Source: Spirochaetales bacterium Spiro_09
GTDB lineage: Bacteria; Spirochaetota; Spirochaetia; Treponematales; Treponemataceae
DNA length: 54,345 nucleotides
Assembly (NCBI GenBank): GCA_001604385.1
Contig: LVBK01000002.1
Coordinates: 1 to 54,345, forward strand
Direction: 5' to 3'
Position numbers and translations under genes: made by a program. A model generated the notes under the pieces. The model did no database searches. It saw only the letters and a list, made by a program, of their open reading frames with translations, and was not told the DNA's origin. Below are positions 1 through 8,401 of this stretch, piece by piece. Each line of letters starts with the position of its first letter. Positions within the stretch are counted from its first letter, which is position 1.

Positions 1-60
1 GGCCGCCTCCCGACCGAACCTTGCCGTATCCGGCCCTGACAGCCTTCCCTTCGTCCCATA

Positions 61-87
61 AAAAAAAAGCCCCGTCCCCGGGGCTTT
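61..87 (-). terminator. Rho-independent terminator of the small lipoprotein gene
   Basis: An 8-bp perfect stem (66-73 with 80-87, loop of six) is preceded on the plus strand by a run of A. On the minus strand this reads as a G+C-rich hairpin followed by a T tract, about 20 nt after the stop codon of the lipoprotein gene at 108. This is the standard intrinsic terminator layout for that strand. Confidence 0.85.
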
Positions 88-107
88 GGTGATCTTATAG
101 TTGCAAA

Positions 108-623
108 TTAAGGAGCAACAGCAAAATTAACTTCTTTAATGACAATTTTGGTTATGGTATTCTCCTTTCTATAAAAGTTGAGTGAAGTCAGAGCAGTAGA
201 ACCATAGCTTAAGAATCTAGCTGCTACACCCATATTTGTATCTTCTGTGCTACCATTATTGACTTTGACCATTACCCGTAGTCCCCAATTGCTTGCAATA
301 TCCACAAGAGTTGCACCCTGGTATACCTCTGCAACTACTTCGAAGCGGGAATAATTTGCAGTACCAGCAACTTCAGATAGGTCTAGCTCATAAGCTTGTA
401 AATACTGGTCACCACCTGCTGCCATTGTCGCGACAATTCCACCGTCGGCTGCACTATAACCATCAAAAAGTGAAAGATTAAGTTTTCCGTCTGCATCAAG
501 GTAAGTGGGTTCGGCAGGATCATTGTCATCATCACCATCTTTGTCATTGCTGCCGGTGTCACATCCGGTCATCACCAGACCGAAAGCCATGAGTACAAAA
601 AGAATTGCAAGAAGTTTCTTCAT
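108..623 (-). CDS. Small secreted lipoprotein of unknown function
   Basis: A 171-residue protein. It opens with two lysines, a hydrophobic stretch and a lipobox ending in V-M-T-G-C, so it should be exported and lipid-anchored. An Asp/Asn/Gly-rich acidic linker follows (about residues 22-38), then a compact domain of roughly 130 residues rich in Ala, Val and Tyr. I chose the ATG at 623 because a strong ribosome binding site (GGAGAGGAG) lies just ahead of it; an in-frame TTG six codons upstream has no such site. The mature domain has a beta-sandwich-like composition but I recognise no family. It has its own terminator (61-87) and is divergent from the ABC operon, so it appears to be a single-gene unit. 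Export and lipidation are well supported; the function is not known. Confidence 0.8.
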   Translation of the reverse strand: MKKLLAILFVLMAFGLVMTGCDTGSNDKDGDDDNDPAEPTYLDADGKLNLSLFDGYSAADGGIVATMAAGGDQYLQAYELDLSEVAGTANYSRFEVVAEVYQGATLVDIASNWGLRVMVKVNNGSTEDTNMGVAARFLSYGSTALTSLNFYRKENTITKIVIKEVNFAVAP

Positions 624-752
624 CGTGTTTCTCCTCTCCAATGAAAGTCTCTATGGGAGTAGTATCAGTCCCTTCAGAAAATGGAGGTATCGGACATTTC
701 ACCTAGAAGAAGGTCAGGAATGTTTCCGTATATCAATTACATAAAAAGACAG

Positions 753-782
753 TTGTAACCTCATCATAAACATTGGTATTAT
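753..782 (+). promoter_or_regulatory. Candidate promoter for the Gld-type ABC operon
   Basis: TTGTAA (753-758) and TATTAT (777-782) are separated by 18 bp. They sit 43 bp upstream of the ATPase start codon at 826 in an otherwise A+T-rich gap. The match to the housekeeping consensus is good but unproven. Confidence 0.5.
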
Positions 783-825
783 TTTAGAAATAACGAACAC
801 AACACACAAAAGACACGGAGGAAAC

Positions 826-1770
826 ATGATCGACGTTCAACAGGTTTCCCGTTACTACGGGTCCTTCGCGGCGGTTGACGGCATCAGCCTTTCGGTACAG
901 AAAGGCGAAATAGTCGGACTGCTGGGACCGAACGGTGCGGGAAAAACCACCACCATGCGGATGATAACCGGCTTTCTGGAACCGTCCGCCGGAACCATCC
1001 TGATCGACGGCGCGGACATCCGCGCGAATCCCAAAGAAGCCAAAAAAAAGATCGGATACATGAGCGAATCCGCGCCGCTGTATGCCGACATGATGACGGC
1101 CGAATACCTGGATTTCGTTGCCCGGGTACAGGGCATTGACGGCGCCCAGCGCGTCCCGGAACTTGCCCGCATGTGCGGCCTGGAAGAAGTGATGCACAAA
1201 AACATCTGCGACCTCTCGAGGGGATACCGCCAGCGGGTAGGCCTTGCCCACGCCCTCATGCACGACCCGGCCATACTCATCCTGGACGAACCTACCTCGG
1301 GCCTTGACCCGAACCAGATCATAGAAGTGCGGAACCTCATCAAACGCATCGGCGAAACGCGCACCGTCATCATCTCCACCCATATACTGGGAGAGGTGGA
1401 AATGCTCTGCGACCGGGTGGTCATCATCTCGCGGGGAAAAATCGTCGCCGACAGCCCCACGGCCGAACTGCGGACCCGTTTCGGCCGGAAGTCCACCGTC
1501 CGCGTACAGGCTGCTTCCTGCTCGCCGGAAGAACTCGCGTCCGCCCTCTCCCCGCTCGGTGGAACGGTCACCACGGTAGCGGGTGAAGAAAACACCCCGG
1601 ATGGAACGCTCTCGGCCGCCCTTGTCGCGGTCACCGGGGACACCGACATCAGAGCTGAAGTATCGTCCATCATCAATTCCAGAAAATGGAAACTCTATGA
1701 GCTTTCGATAGAGCGGAACAGCCTTGAGGATGTATTCCGCGCGCTCACCTCGGGAGGGAACGACGAATGA
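826..1770 (+). CDS. ABC transporter ATP-binding protein, GldA type
   Basis: A 314-residue ABC ATPase that would power the membrane complex encoded by the next genes. Walker A is at residues 34-42 (GPNGAGKTT), the signature LSRGYRQ at 130-136, and Walker B with the catalytic Glu (ILILDE) at 150-155, followed by the D-loop. The last ~95 residues form the extra C-terminal region common in the GldA/NatA/CcmA-like group. A GGAGG site precedes the ATG with ideal spacing. Its stop overlaps the permease start by 4 bp, and the following two genes match the GldF and GldG families, which is why I call it GldA-type rather than a generic drug exporter. The substrate is unknown. In Flavobacterium the named complex is linked to gliding, but related cassettes are widespread in non-gliding bacteria, so motility should not be assumed. 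Confidence 0.9.
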   Translation: MIDVQQVSRYYGSFAAVDGISLSVQKGEIVGLLGPNGAGKTTTMRMITGFLEPSAGTILIDGADIRANPKEAKKKIGYMSESAPLYADMMTAEYLDFVARVQGIDGAQRVPELARMCGLEEVMHKNICDLSRGYRQRVGLAHALMHDPAILILDEPTSGLDPNQIIEVRNLIKRIGETRTVIISTHILGEVEMLCDRVVIISRGKIVADSPTAELRTRFGRKSTVRVQAASCSPEELASALSPLGGTVTTVAGEENTPDGTLSAALVAVTGDTDIRAEVSSIINSRKWKLYELSIERNSLEDVFRALTSGGNDE

Positions 1771-2486
1771 AACACACACCCCTGTGGCCGGTCATCGCGC
1801 GACGCGAACTGGCCGCCCTCTTCCAGAGTCCGGTAGCCTGGATTGTCATGGCACTGTTCCTGGCCTTTTCCGGGCTCCTCTTTTTGCCTGCCTTTTTCCT
1901 GATCAACCGGGCGGAATTGCGCGGCTTCTTCAGCCTCCTTCCCATCCTGTTTTCCTTCTTTATACCCGCGATCACCATGCGCGCCATCTCCGAGGAAAAG
2001 CGGAGCGGCACCATCGAAACCCTCCTGACCTTGCCGGTTTCCGGTTTTGACGTCATTGCGGGAAAATTCGCGGCGGTGCTCGGCTTTGTCGCAAGCATGC
2101 TCCTGCCGACGCTTTCGTACGTATTTTCTGTCCTCTTGATCGGCTCGCCCGACCCGGGCCCGCTTTTGGGCGGCTACATCGGAGCGCTCGTCCTCGCGTC
2201 GGCCTTCGCCTCGATCGGACTTTTCGCCTCGACACTGACGCGGAACCAGATTGTGGCCTTCTTTGCCGCCTTCGCAATCTGCATCACGCTGACCTTTGTC
2301 GGCCAGTTCGCCATCTTCCTTCCGGCCGTTCTTGCCGCCCCGGTTCAGTACCTTTCGGTGACAACCCATTTTGAATCAATCGCGCGGGGAATTGTCGACA
2401 CCCGCGATATCCTGTACTTTGCCTCCCTGACCTGCGTCTTTTTCGGTCTTGCGGTGCGCACTGTCGATGACAGGAGGAGTCTGTGA
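1767..2486 (+). CDS. ABC transporter permease, GldF/ABC-2 type
   Basis: A 239-residue integral membrane protein with about six hydrophobic segments and the short cytoplasmic stretch EEKRSGTIETLLTLPV, which is typical of ABC-2 permeases of the GldF/NosY group. It overlaps the ATPase gene by 4 bp (ATGA), so translation is probably coupled, and it should pair with that ATPase. Its stop overlaps the next start by one base. There is no sign of truncation; the length fits the family. The transported substrate cannot be read from the sequence. Confidence 0.88.
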   Translation: MKHTPLWPVIARRELAALFQSPVAWIVMALFLAFSGLLFLPAFFLINRAELRGFFSLLPILFSFFIPAITMRAISEEKRSGTIETLLTLPVSGFDVIAGKFAAVLGFVASMLLPTLSYVFSVLLIGSPDPGPLLGGYIGALVLASAFASIGLFASTLTRNQIVAFFAAFAICITLTFVGQFAIFLPAVLAAPVQYLSVTTHFESIARGIVDTRDILYFASLTCVFFGLAVRTVDDRRSL

Positions 2487-4573
2487 TGACCGCTCATAAA
2501 CGATTTACCGCATGGCTTGCCGGGCCCAAAAGCGATTTTGTTCTGTTGCTTGTTGCCCTGGTGTTAGTGAACCTTGCAGCCGCACGCTTTTTTGTGCGCT
2601 TTGACCTGACCGCGCAGGGCTCGTATTCCCTGTCGCCTGCAAGCCGCGAACTGGTGGCCTCGCTCGAGGAACCCCTGTCTGTCCGGGTGTATTTTACCAA
2701 AGACCTGCCCGCTCCCTATAATACGGTCGAGCGGTATGTGCGCGACTTGTTGACCGAGTACCGGGGCGCCGGACGCCGGAGGTTCACCTTTGAATTCCTC
2801 GATATGGAAGATCCGGAAAACCGGCAGCAAGCCCAGGCCTATGGCCTGAAAAATGTGCAGGTGCAGGAGGTCAAGGATACCGAGGTCGGGTTGAAGTCCG
2901 CCTGGATGGGCCTGGTTCTGTTGTACGGCGACAGCGTGGAAGTTCTTGACAGCCTGATTACCACCGAGGGCCTTGAGTACCGGCTGACCACCACAATGGG
3001 CCGCATGATCGCCATGAACGACATCCTTGCCGGTCTTGACGGTTCGCTCGAACTTACCTTGTACGCCTCGTCTGCGCTGAACCGGTTCAACATAGCGGGG
3101 TACAAGGATCTGCGAAACGCGGTATCGCAGGCGGCCGACAAGGTGAACCGGAAAAACCGGAACCGCATACATGTGACGGTGCTTGATCCCTCTTCGGCTG
3201 AGGTTGAAGCCCTTGCCACGCGTTATGGCCTTCAAAAGCTGAACTGGAATGCAGGACCCGACGGAACGCCGGCCGGCGCGGGCGTTGTCGGCCTGACCCT
3301 GTCGCATGGCGAGCGCTTTGTGCAGCTTCCCGTGGAAGTGACGCGCGGCCTCTTCGGCGGCTTTTCCGTCGCGGGCCTTGATACCCTGGAAGAATCCATT
3401 TCCGGCTCCATGAAAACGCTCCTTGAAAAAACGACCGAGATCGCCTACCTGACCGGTCACGGCGAGCGTTCCCTCGATGACGGCTATACCGGATCTCCCA
3501 ACCTGCGCACCCTGCTTGCCGACCGTTACACGCTGACACCGGTTGAAAAAGCGGCGGACATACCCCCCCATATTTCTACCGTAATGATCAACGGTCCTCG
3601 CGAGCGCTTTACGGAAGCCGAGCTCTATGCCCTTGACCAGTTTGTGCTGCGCGGCGGCCGGCTTGTATTGTTTGTCGACACCATTGCCGAAAACCTGCCC
3701 GACCAGCAAATGATGATGTACGGCATGCAGCCAACCTATGAACCGGTGGATACCGGTCTTGATACCCTGTTTGCGGCCTGGGGTGTTTCCCTGCCCCTCG
3801 GTATGGTTATGGACAAGCAGTCCTTCGTAGCCCGCCAGCAGGACACCGGCTCGGTACCCCTCTATTATGTACCCCAGCTTGACCGGGACGGACTCAATTA
3901 CCGGCATCCGGTCGCGAAAAACCTTGCGTACGTACTTTTCCTGCAAAGTGGAGAGATCGAGGCTGCGGAAGAAAGGGGAGACTCTCTTCCCCGCTTTACC
4001 CCCCTTGCCTGGAGCTCGAAGGAGTCCTGGCGGCTCGAGGAAGTGCAGTCGCTCAGTCCGTACACCCTCTTCCCCCCGGAAGCCGACCAGATGAAAAGCC
4101 GCACCCTCGCGGCCCTCCTTGAGGGAACCTTCACAAGCGCCTTTGCGGGCGCGGTCAAGCCGGACACGGAAGAAAGCGCCGGCGTCCAGTCGGCCGGTTT
4201 CGAGACGTCTCGCCACCTTGCGCGCAGCATCCAGCCGGGCGCGGTGTTTCTCGCCGCCGGTTCGGGAATTACCACGCCTGCCGTTCTTGACGAAAAGGCG
4301 AACCAGCCGGTTGCCCTGCTGGTTCGGAACGCGGTTGACCAGGTTTCCGGAAACGCGGAGCTGGTTCCCATGCGGACGAAGGGTCTTATGCTCAACACGC
4401 TCGACAAAACAAGTCCCGTCGTGCGGACGGCAGTTCGCGCCGTGAACCTGTACGGCCTGCCCGTGTTCGCGGCCCTTGCCGGTCTTGTCGTCTGGCAGCT
4501 TCGCTCCCGCAAGCGAAAACAAATTCGCGAACAGTACGCGCATATCGCATCGTCGAAGGAGGCTGACAAATGA
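2486..4573 (+). CDS. GldG-like ABC auxiliary protein
   Basis: A 695-residue protein with one transmembrane segment near the N terminus (about 18-36) and one near the C terminus (about 650-670), followed by a basic tail. The large region between should lie outside the cytoplasm and fits the GldG / ABC-type uncharacterised transport domain, including early motifs such as RFDLTAQGSYSLSP. I take the ATG at 2486, 6 nt after AGGAGGAG; an in-frame GTG lies immediately before it at 2483. The start overlaps the stop of the permease gene. In related cassettes GldG partners the GldA/GldF transporter and probably shapes or loads substrate on the outer face of the membrane. The family role is inferred, not demonstrated. 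Confidence 0.85.
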   Translation: MTAHKRFTAWLAGPKSDFVLLLVALVLVNLAAARFFVRFDLTAQGSYSLSPASRELVASLEEPLSVRVYFTKDLPAPYNTVERYVRDLLTEYRGAGRRRFTFEFLDMEDPENRQQAQAYGLKNVQVQEVKDTEVGLKSAWMGLVLLYGDSVEVLDSLITTEGLEYRLTTTMGRMIAMNDILAGLDGSLELTLYASSALNRFNIAGYKDLRNAVSQAADKVNRKNRNRIHVTVLDPSSAEVEALATRYGLQKLNWNAGPDGTPAGAGVVGLTLSHGERFVQLPVEVTRGLFGGFSVAGLDTLEESISGSMKTLLEKTTEIAYLTGHGERSLDDGYTGSPNLRTLLADRYTLTPVEKAADIPPHISTVMINGPRERFTEAELYALDQFVLRGGRLVLFVDTIAENLPDQQMMMYGMQPTYEPVDTGLDTLFAAWGVSLPLGMVMDKQSFVARQQDTGSVPLYYVPQLDRDGLNYRHPVAKNLAYVLFLQSGEIEAAEERGDSLPRFTPLAWSSKESWRLEEVQSLSPYTLFPPEADQMKSRTLAALLEGTFTSAFAGAVKPDTEESAGVQSAGFETSRHLARSIQPGAVFLAAGSGITTPAVLDEKANQPVALLVRNAVDQVSGNAELVPMRTKGLMLNTLDKTSPVVRTAVRAVNLYGLPVFAALAGLVVWQLRSRKRKQIREQYAHIASSKEADK

Positions 4574-5157
4574 TTCGCATTGCACCACGAAAAATAGTAC
4601 TTCTTTCCGTCATTGCCCTTTTGGCCCTCCTTCTTGCGGTGCAGGGCCTCCTGGATTCCCGCTCCGGCGGCCGCGTGCTCAAGACCGACGTCGACATAGA
4701 CCTGATGGTGATCGGCCGCGAGGGAGTACCCGCCCTTGAAGTACGGAAGTCCGGGGACGCCTGGCTTGTCGGTGAACAGGGGAAGGCCGACACCTTCGTA
4801 AAGGCCGAACAGTGGACAGTTGACCGCATGCTCTCGCTCGCGTCGACGGTAAAAGTTCTCAATCCAGTGTCCTCGTCCGGCAATGCCGAACGCTTCGGCT
4901 TCGATACCGCGCTTTCGCTTGATATCCATTCATCCGGCAAAAAGGTTCGAAGCCTCTCCATCGGCAAGACCGCGGTGACGCCGAGCCAGTCGTACGTGCG
5001 CCTTGACGGTTCCTCCGAGATTGTGCTTGTTTCCGGGGACTACCGTACCGTGTTCGACACGAATGTAGAAACACTGCGGGAAAAGGAGACAGAGCCGGTC
5101 CAGGGGCCGGAAGAAGCTGGCTCGGAGCCGGCTCCGGAAGCCCCTACCGCTCAATAA
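4570..5157 (+). CDS. DUF4340-like membrane-anchored partner of the Gld-type ABC system
   Basis: A 195-residue protein with a single N-terminal membrane anchor (about residues 8-26) and an extracytoplasmic domain, ending in a Glu/Pro/Ala-rich tail. Position in the operon and local motifs (a Leu-rich anchor, then short beta-strand repeats with W/F-x-V and GKT-like turns) match DUF4340 proteins, which often follow GldG genes. It overlaps GldG by 4 bp (ATGA) and has an AAGGAGG site. Family members are commonly around 300-450 residues, so this one is short: it probably holds one repeat of the domain instead of two or three. It is the last gene of the operon. Confidence 0.7.
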   Translation: MIRIAPRKIVLLSVIALLALLLAVQGLLDSRSGGRVLKTDVDIDLMVIGREGVPALEVRKSGDAWLVGEQGKADTFVKAEQWTVDRMLSLASTVKVLNPVSSSGNAERFGFDTALSLDIHSSGKKVRSLSIGKTAVTPSQSYVRLDGSSEIVLVSGDYRTVFDTNVETLREKETEPVQGPEEAGSEPAPEAPTAQ

Positions 5158-5188
5158 AAATTTCCCCGCGACATTCACGCGGGGAACG
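5158..5188 (+). terminator. Hairpin after the Gld-type operon
   Basis: CCCCGCG (5164-5170) pairs with CGCGGGG (5178-5184) across a 7-nt loop, immediately after the stop codon at 5157. There is no T tract on the plus strand; the AAAATTT side would serve as a T tract only on the minus strand, where no gene ends. It probably ends or protects the operon transcript, but the polarity is ambiguous. Confidence 0.4.
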
Positions 5189-5198
5189 GTTCCTTCTC

Positions 5199-5314
5199 GC
5201 AGGGGTGTAATCCTCCGTGCGAGGGAGCATACCCCCCCCGCGGGGGCACAATCCCCGCGCGAGGGCACAATCCCCGCGTGAAGATGTAACCCCGCGCGAG
5301 GGTACAATCCCCGC
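5199..5314. repeat. Six imperfect G+C-rich 19-bp tandem repeats, each palindromic
   Basis: Units begin at 5199, 5219, 5240, 5259, 5278 and 5296 and are 18-21 bp long. The consensus is GCGAGGGCACAATCCCCGC. Units 3, 4 and 6 are the best conserved and differ at only one or two positions. Each unit has a GCG-GGG left arm and a CCCCGC right arm, so each can fold back on itself, and the core (TACAAT/CACAAT/TGTAAT) resembles a -10 box. A reading frame runs through the array into the downstream gene but encodes only a Pro/Arg repeat and is unlikely to be translated. Confidence 0.8.
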
Positions 5315-5345
5315 GCGCTTGCCCGAACCGTGCTATACTGTTCAG

Positions 5346-6929
5346 ATGAATATATACGAAGGCTCGATCATTACCTGCGACAGCGCGGGTTCGGTTCACC
5401 GGTTTCTGGTTGAAGATGAAGGACGCGTTCAGTTTACTGGCGACATCCTCCCGCAAAAATGGCAGAACCTTCCCCGCCAAAGTCTCGGTGATCGCGCCCT
5501 CTGCCCCGCCTTTGCCGACACCCACATGCACTTTATGTCCCATGCCCTGTTTTCCTCGGGTCTGGACGTACGCGGCCTTCCCGACATTCCGTCGATCATC
5601 GAGCGCATCGCTGCCCGGCTTTCATCATCCAAAGAAAAAATCATCCTGGGCTTTGGAGCGTCCCCTCATGCGGTCAAAGAAAAATCGATGGTCACGCGGG
5701 ACGACCTTGACAGGGCATCGCCCTCCCGTCCCGTCTTTCTGGTCAAGTACGACGGTCACGCCGCCGTGATCAATTCCTCCCTGATGCGCATGCTTCCCCG
5801 CTCGATTTCTTCCTTGCCCGGTTTTGACGCCCAAAGCGGATTGATGACTCGCGAGGCCTTTTTTGCCGTTACCGACCGCGTTACGGGGACCATTTCCCTT
5901 CCGGATACCCTTTCGCGCATGATCCGCTGCGGCGACGAGCTCGCCGAACGGGGTATCGGCCTGGTACATACCGTCTCGGGCGTGGGTTTTCCCCTCGACC
6001 TTGACGTAACCCTTGAAACCCTTTTCGCGCGCTCCCGTACCCAGGCTCCGGCTTTTCGCGTGTTTTTCCAGACCTTGAACGAAAAGAAGGCGCTCAGGAG
6101 GAAACTTCCCCGTATCGGCGGCTGCTTTGCCTGCGCCCTCGACGGTTCCTTCGGTTCGGTGGATGCTGCCCTGAACGAGCCGTACCTTCCCGGCCCGCAC
6201 TGCGATCCGGCAATGCCGTCGGGCCTTCTCTATTACCGCGATGAACAGGTGTTCTCCTTTGTCCGGAAAGCCAACCGCGCCGGTTTGCAGGTACAGCTTC
6301 ATGCCATCGGTGACCGGGCCTTCGACCAGGCGGTTCGTGCCTTTGACGCCGCCCTTGCGGATTTTCCCCGCCATGATCACCGGCATACTATTATACACGC
6401 CTGCCTGCCGACCGCTTCCTCGCTTGAAAAGTGCGCCGCGCTCGGCCTTATTCTGGCCGTACAGCCCGCCTTTATCGACTGGAATGAAGAACCGCTTTCC
6501 TGGCTTGAAAGCATTATGGGCGAGCGCGCCTTGCGCCTGAATCCGCTCAATACCATCCGGAAAGCGGGCATTCTCATGACAGGCGGCTCGGACGCGCCCT
6601 GTACACAACCCGATCCCATACGCTCCATTCACGCGGCGGTCAATCATTACAACCCCGCTGAATCGCTCGGTGTGCAGGACGCGCTTAATCTCTTTACCCG
6701 GAATGCGTCCTTCGGTTCCTTTGACGACACCGAACGGGGCAGCCTTGAAAAGGGAAAGCGCGCGGACATGGTCCTGCTTGACCGGAACATTCTGGCCACT
6801 CCGGCATCCGGGATACGAGATACCCGCATAGTATCCGTATTATACGAGGGAAAACCCTTTGTCCCGGAACAACGGCCGCGTTCCGTACTGCGAGCCCTCT
6901 TCGGCTATTCCGGCGGACTGGGGTTCTGA
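5346..6929 (+). CDS. Amidohydrolase family 3 protein (YtcJ-like)
   Basis: A 527-residue metal-dependent hydrolase. The first metal-binding HxH is at residues 60 and 62 (ADTHMHF), a mid-protein HAIGDRA motif gives another ligand His, and the C-terminal GGSDAP motif supplies the conserved Asp. This order is typical of the amidohydrolase_3 / YtcJ group, whose substrates are mostly unknown amides or N-formyl compounds. I chose the ATG at 5346 because upstream in-frame codons translate the G+C-rich tandem repeat; there is no clear ribosome binding site. A TATACT box at 5334-5339 sits so close to the ATG that the transcript may be nearly leaderless, although no matching -35 is visible. The enzyme has no signal peptide and should be cytoplasmic. 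The family call is firm; the substrate is unknown. Confidence 0.85.
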   Translation: MNIYEGSIITCDSAGSVHRFLVEDEGRVQFTGDILPQKWQNLPRQSLGDRALCPAFADTHMHFMSHALFSSGLDVRGLPDIPSIIERIAARLSSSKEKIILGFGASPHAVKEKSMVTRDDLDRASPSRPVFLVKYDGHAAVINSSLMRMLPRSISSLPGFDAQSGLMTREAFFAVTDRVTGTISLPDTLSRMIRCGDELAERGIGLVHTVSGVGFPLDLDVTLETLFARSRTQAPAFRVFFQTLNEKKALRRKLPRIGGCFACALDGSFGSVDAALNEPYLPGPHCDPAMPSGLLYYRDEQVFSFVRKANRAGLQVQLHAIGDRAFDQAVRAFDAALADFPRHDHRHTIIHACLPTASSLEKCAALGLILAVQPAFIDWNEEPLSWLESIMGERALRLNPLNTIRKAGILMTGGSDAPCTQPDPIRSIHAAVNHYNPAESLGVQDALNLFTRNASFGSFDDTERGSLEKGKRADMVLLDRNILATPASGIRDTRIVSVLYEGKPFVPEQRPRSVLRALFGYSGGLGF

Positions 6930-6961
6930 AGTAGCGTGTTTCTGACGGACAACCCGTAAAA

Positions 6962-6989
6962 TTGCATTTTTCGCCAGTCCCCGTATACT
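6962..6989 (+). promoter_or_regulatory. Candidate promoter for the CHASE-GGDEF gene
   Basis: TTGCAT (6962-6967) and TATACT (6984-6989) are separated by 16 bp, 22 bp ahead of the start codon at 7012. The spacing and -10 box are good and the -35 is partial. Confidence 0.5.
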
Positions 6990-7011
6990 GAAAGTATATG
7001 AAGGAAACTGT

Positions 7012-8394
7012 ATGAAAAAATTTCTTGTTTCGTTCGTTACGGCTTCTCTTGCCGCGTTTTTTCTTGCCTGGAATTTCTATCTGGTATACGGCGCGGAGGC
7101 ACAGTCCCGTGAACGGCAAAACCGCCTTCTCGCCATGCAGGAGTTGACCCTGTATGGCGATCGCCTCCAGCATATCGTAAACACCAACATGCATTACGCC
7201 GAATTTCTGGAATTGGTGATCATGAATAATCCCGACATTACCCCGCAGCGCATTGAACCCTATGCGCGCCTCATTGTGGCACATAGCGGGGTCATCAAGA
7301 ATGTCGCTCTCGCGCCCGGAGGGGTAGTGAGCCATATTTTCCCGCTCGAGGGAAACGAGGCGGCGCTCGGACACAATCTTCTGGAGGATTCTGCGCGTTC
7401 CCATTTCGCCCGTCAGGCAATAATGAGCCGCCAGGCGGTAACGCAGGGCCCGGTCACGGCGCGTCAGGGCGGACTTTTGGTGTTCAACCGGAAAGCGGTA
7501 TTTATTCCGGATTCCACGGTTCCCGGCAGCCAGGAGCGATTATGGGGACTGACGGTAACTACTCTTGATTTTGAGGAACTGATTGAACAGGTTGGCCTGA
7601 AAAGTGAAAATGACGGATACCATTTTGCCCTCCGTTCATCGCTTGTTGACGGGACCAACGACTTTGTGTGGGGCGAGGCCCGGGTATTTGAAAATGATTC
7701 TATTATCAGGACGATTTTATTTCCCAGCCAACAATGGGAACTTGCCATCTGTCCCGTAAAGGGCTGGCTGTGGTCCGCAAACGAGCACGGCTGGAAGGCT
7801 CTCCTGTATTATTCGCTCATAGTGCTTGGTGCCTTTATCCTTGCATTTGTCCATGCCGGGCGGTATCAGGACCGTATAGTCGAGTCCCTGCGCGACCCAT
7901 TGACCGGAACCTTCAATAAAAGCGCGTTCAGGCTCTTTGTCAAAAAGAGAATGCGGCACAGGGATCATGTCAGCGCGCTCTGCGTTATGGACATCAATTT
8001 GTTCAAGGAGATAAACGATAGCTGCGGGCATCCGGTCGGGGATGTTGTGCTGACAGAAACGGCGCGCAGGCTTGAAAGCGTGTTGCGGAACAATGATCGG
8101 GTTTCCCGCTTCGGCGGTGACGAGTTTATTCTTTATTTTGACAGTGTGGAGAACCGCCATACCATGGAACAGATTGTGCGGCGCTTGCAACAGGTTGTGT
8201 CACGGCCAATTTACATAGACCGCTCCTTGTGTCTGGAGGAGGAAGTCTCCCGGTGTGAATCCTTGAACGTGTCCCTTGCCGCCGGCTTTGCGCTTTTTCC
8301 CGAAGAGGGAATAACCTTTGACGAACTATACACCATTGCGGACAAGAGAATGTATGGCGATAAACTTGACAGCCGCCCGCCAAAGACGGTCTAA
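7012..8394 (+). CDS. Membrane diguanylate cyclase with periplasmic CHASE sensor
   Basis: A 460-residue protein predicted to make cyclic di-GMP in response to an extracytoplasmic signal. An N-terminal membrane segment (about 8-25) is followed by a periplasmic CHASE domain recognisable by VSHIFPLEGNEAALGHNLL near residues 104-122. A second membrane segment lies near 265-282, then a cytoplasmic GGDEF domain. The active-site motif is intact (GGDEF at 368-372), and the inhibitory I-site RxxD (RNND, 359-362) is present exactly five residues ahead, so product feedback is expected. The start has an AAGGAAA site. The thioesterase gene begins 7 nt after the stop, suggesting co-transcription. The ligand of the CHASE domain is unknown. 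Confidence 0.9.
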   Translation: MKKFLVSFVTASLAAFFLAWNFYLVYGAEAQSRERQNRLLAMQELTLYGDRLQHIVNTNMHYAEFLELVIMNNPDITPQRIEPYARLIVAHSGVIKNVALAPGGVVSHIFPLEGNEAALGHNLLEDSARSHFARQAIMSRQAVTQGPVTARQGGLLVFNRKAVFIPDSTVPGSQERLWGLTVTTLDFEELIEQVGLKSENDGYHFALRSSLVDGTNDFVWGEARVFENDSIIRTILFPSQQWELAICPVKGWLWSANEHGWKALLYYSLIVLGAFILAFVHAGRYQDRIVESLRDPLTGTFNKSAFRLFVKKRMRHRDHVSALCVMDINLFKEINDSCGHPVGDVVLTETARRLESVLRNNDRVSRFGGDEFILYFDSVENRHTMEQIVRRLQQVVSRPIYIDRSLCLEEEVSRCESLNVSLAAGFALFPEEGITFDELYTIADKRMYGDKLDSRPPKTV

Positions 8395-8401
8395 TTGCGG
8401 C

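Noticed and set aside
2..61. Possible 3' end of a plus-strand gene at the left edge (20 open codons ending in TAA).
   Set aside because: Too short to judge; the following hairpin has its T tract on the minus strand, so it does not support a plus-strand gene.
784..1779. Long minus-strand open frame opposite the GldA-type ATPase.
   Set aside because: It lies entirely opposite a gene with intact ABC motifs, lacks a ribosome binding site and has composition typical of an antisense shadow.
2564..4588. A 674-codon minus-strand frame across GldG.
   Set aside because: It is antisense to a gene that fits operon spacing and family motifs; there is no domain in the minus frame.
5217..5345. N-terminal extension of the amidohydrolase through the tandem repeats.
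   Set aside because: The extension only translates the G+C-rich repeat; the family sequence begins at the ATG at 5346.
5625..6647. Minus-strand frame across the amidohydrolase.
   Set aside because: Antisense shadow with no start signal or domain.
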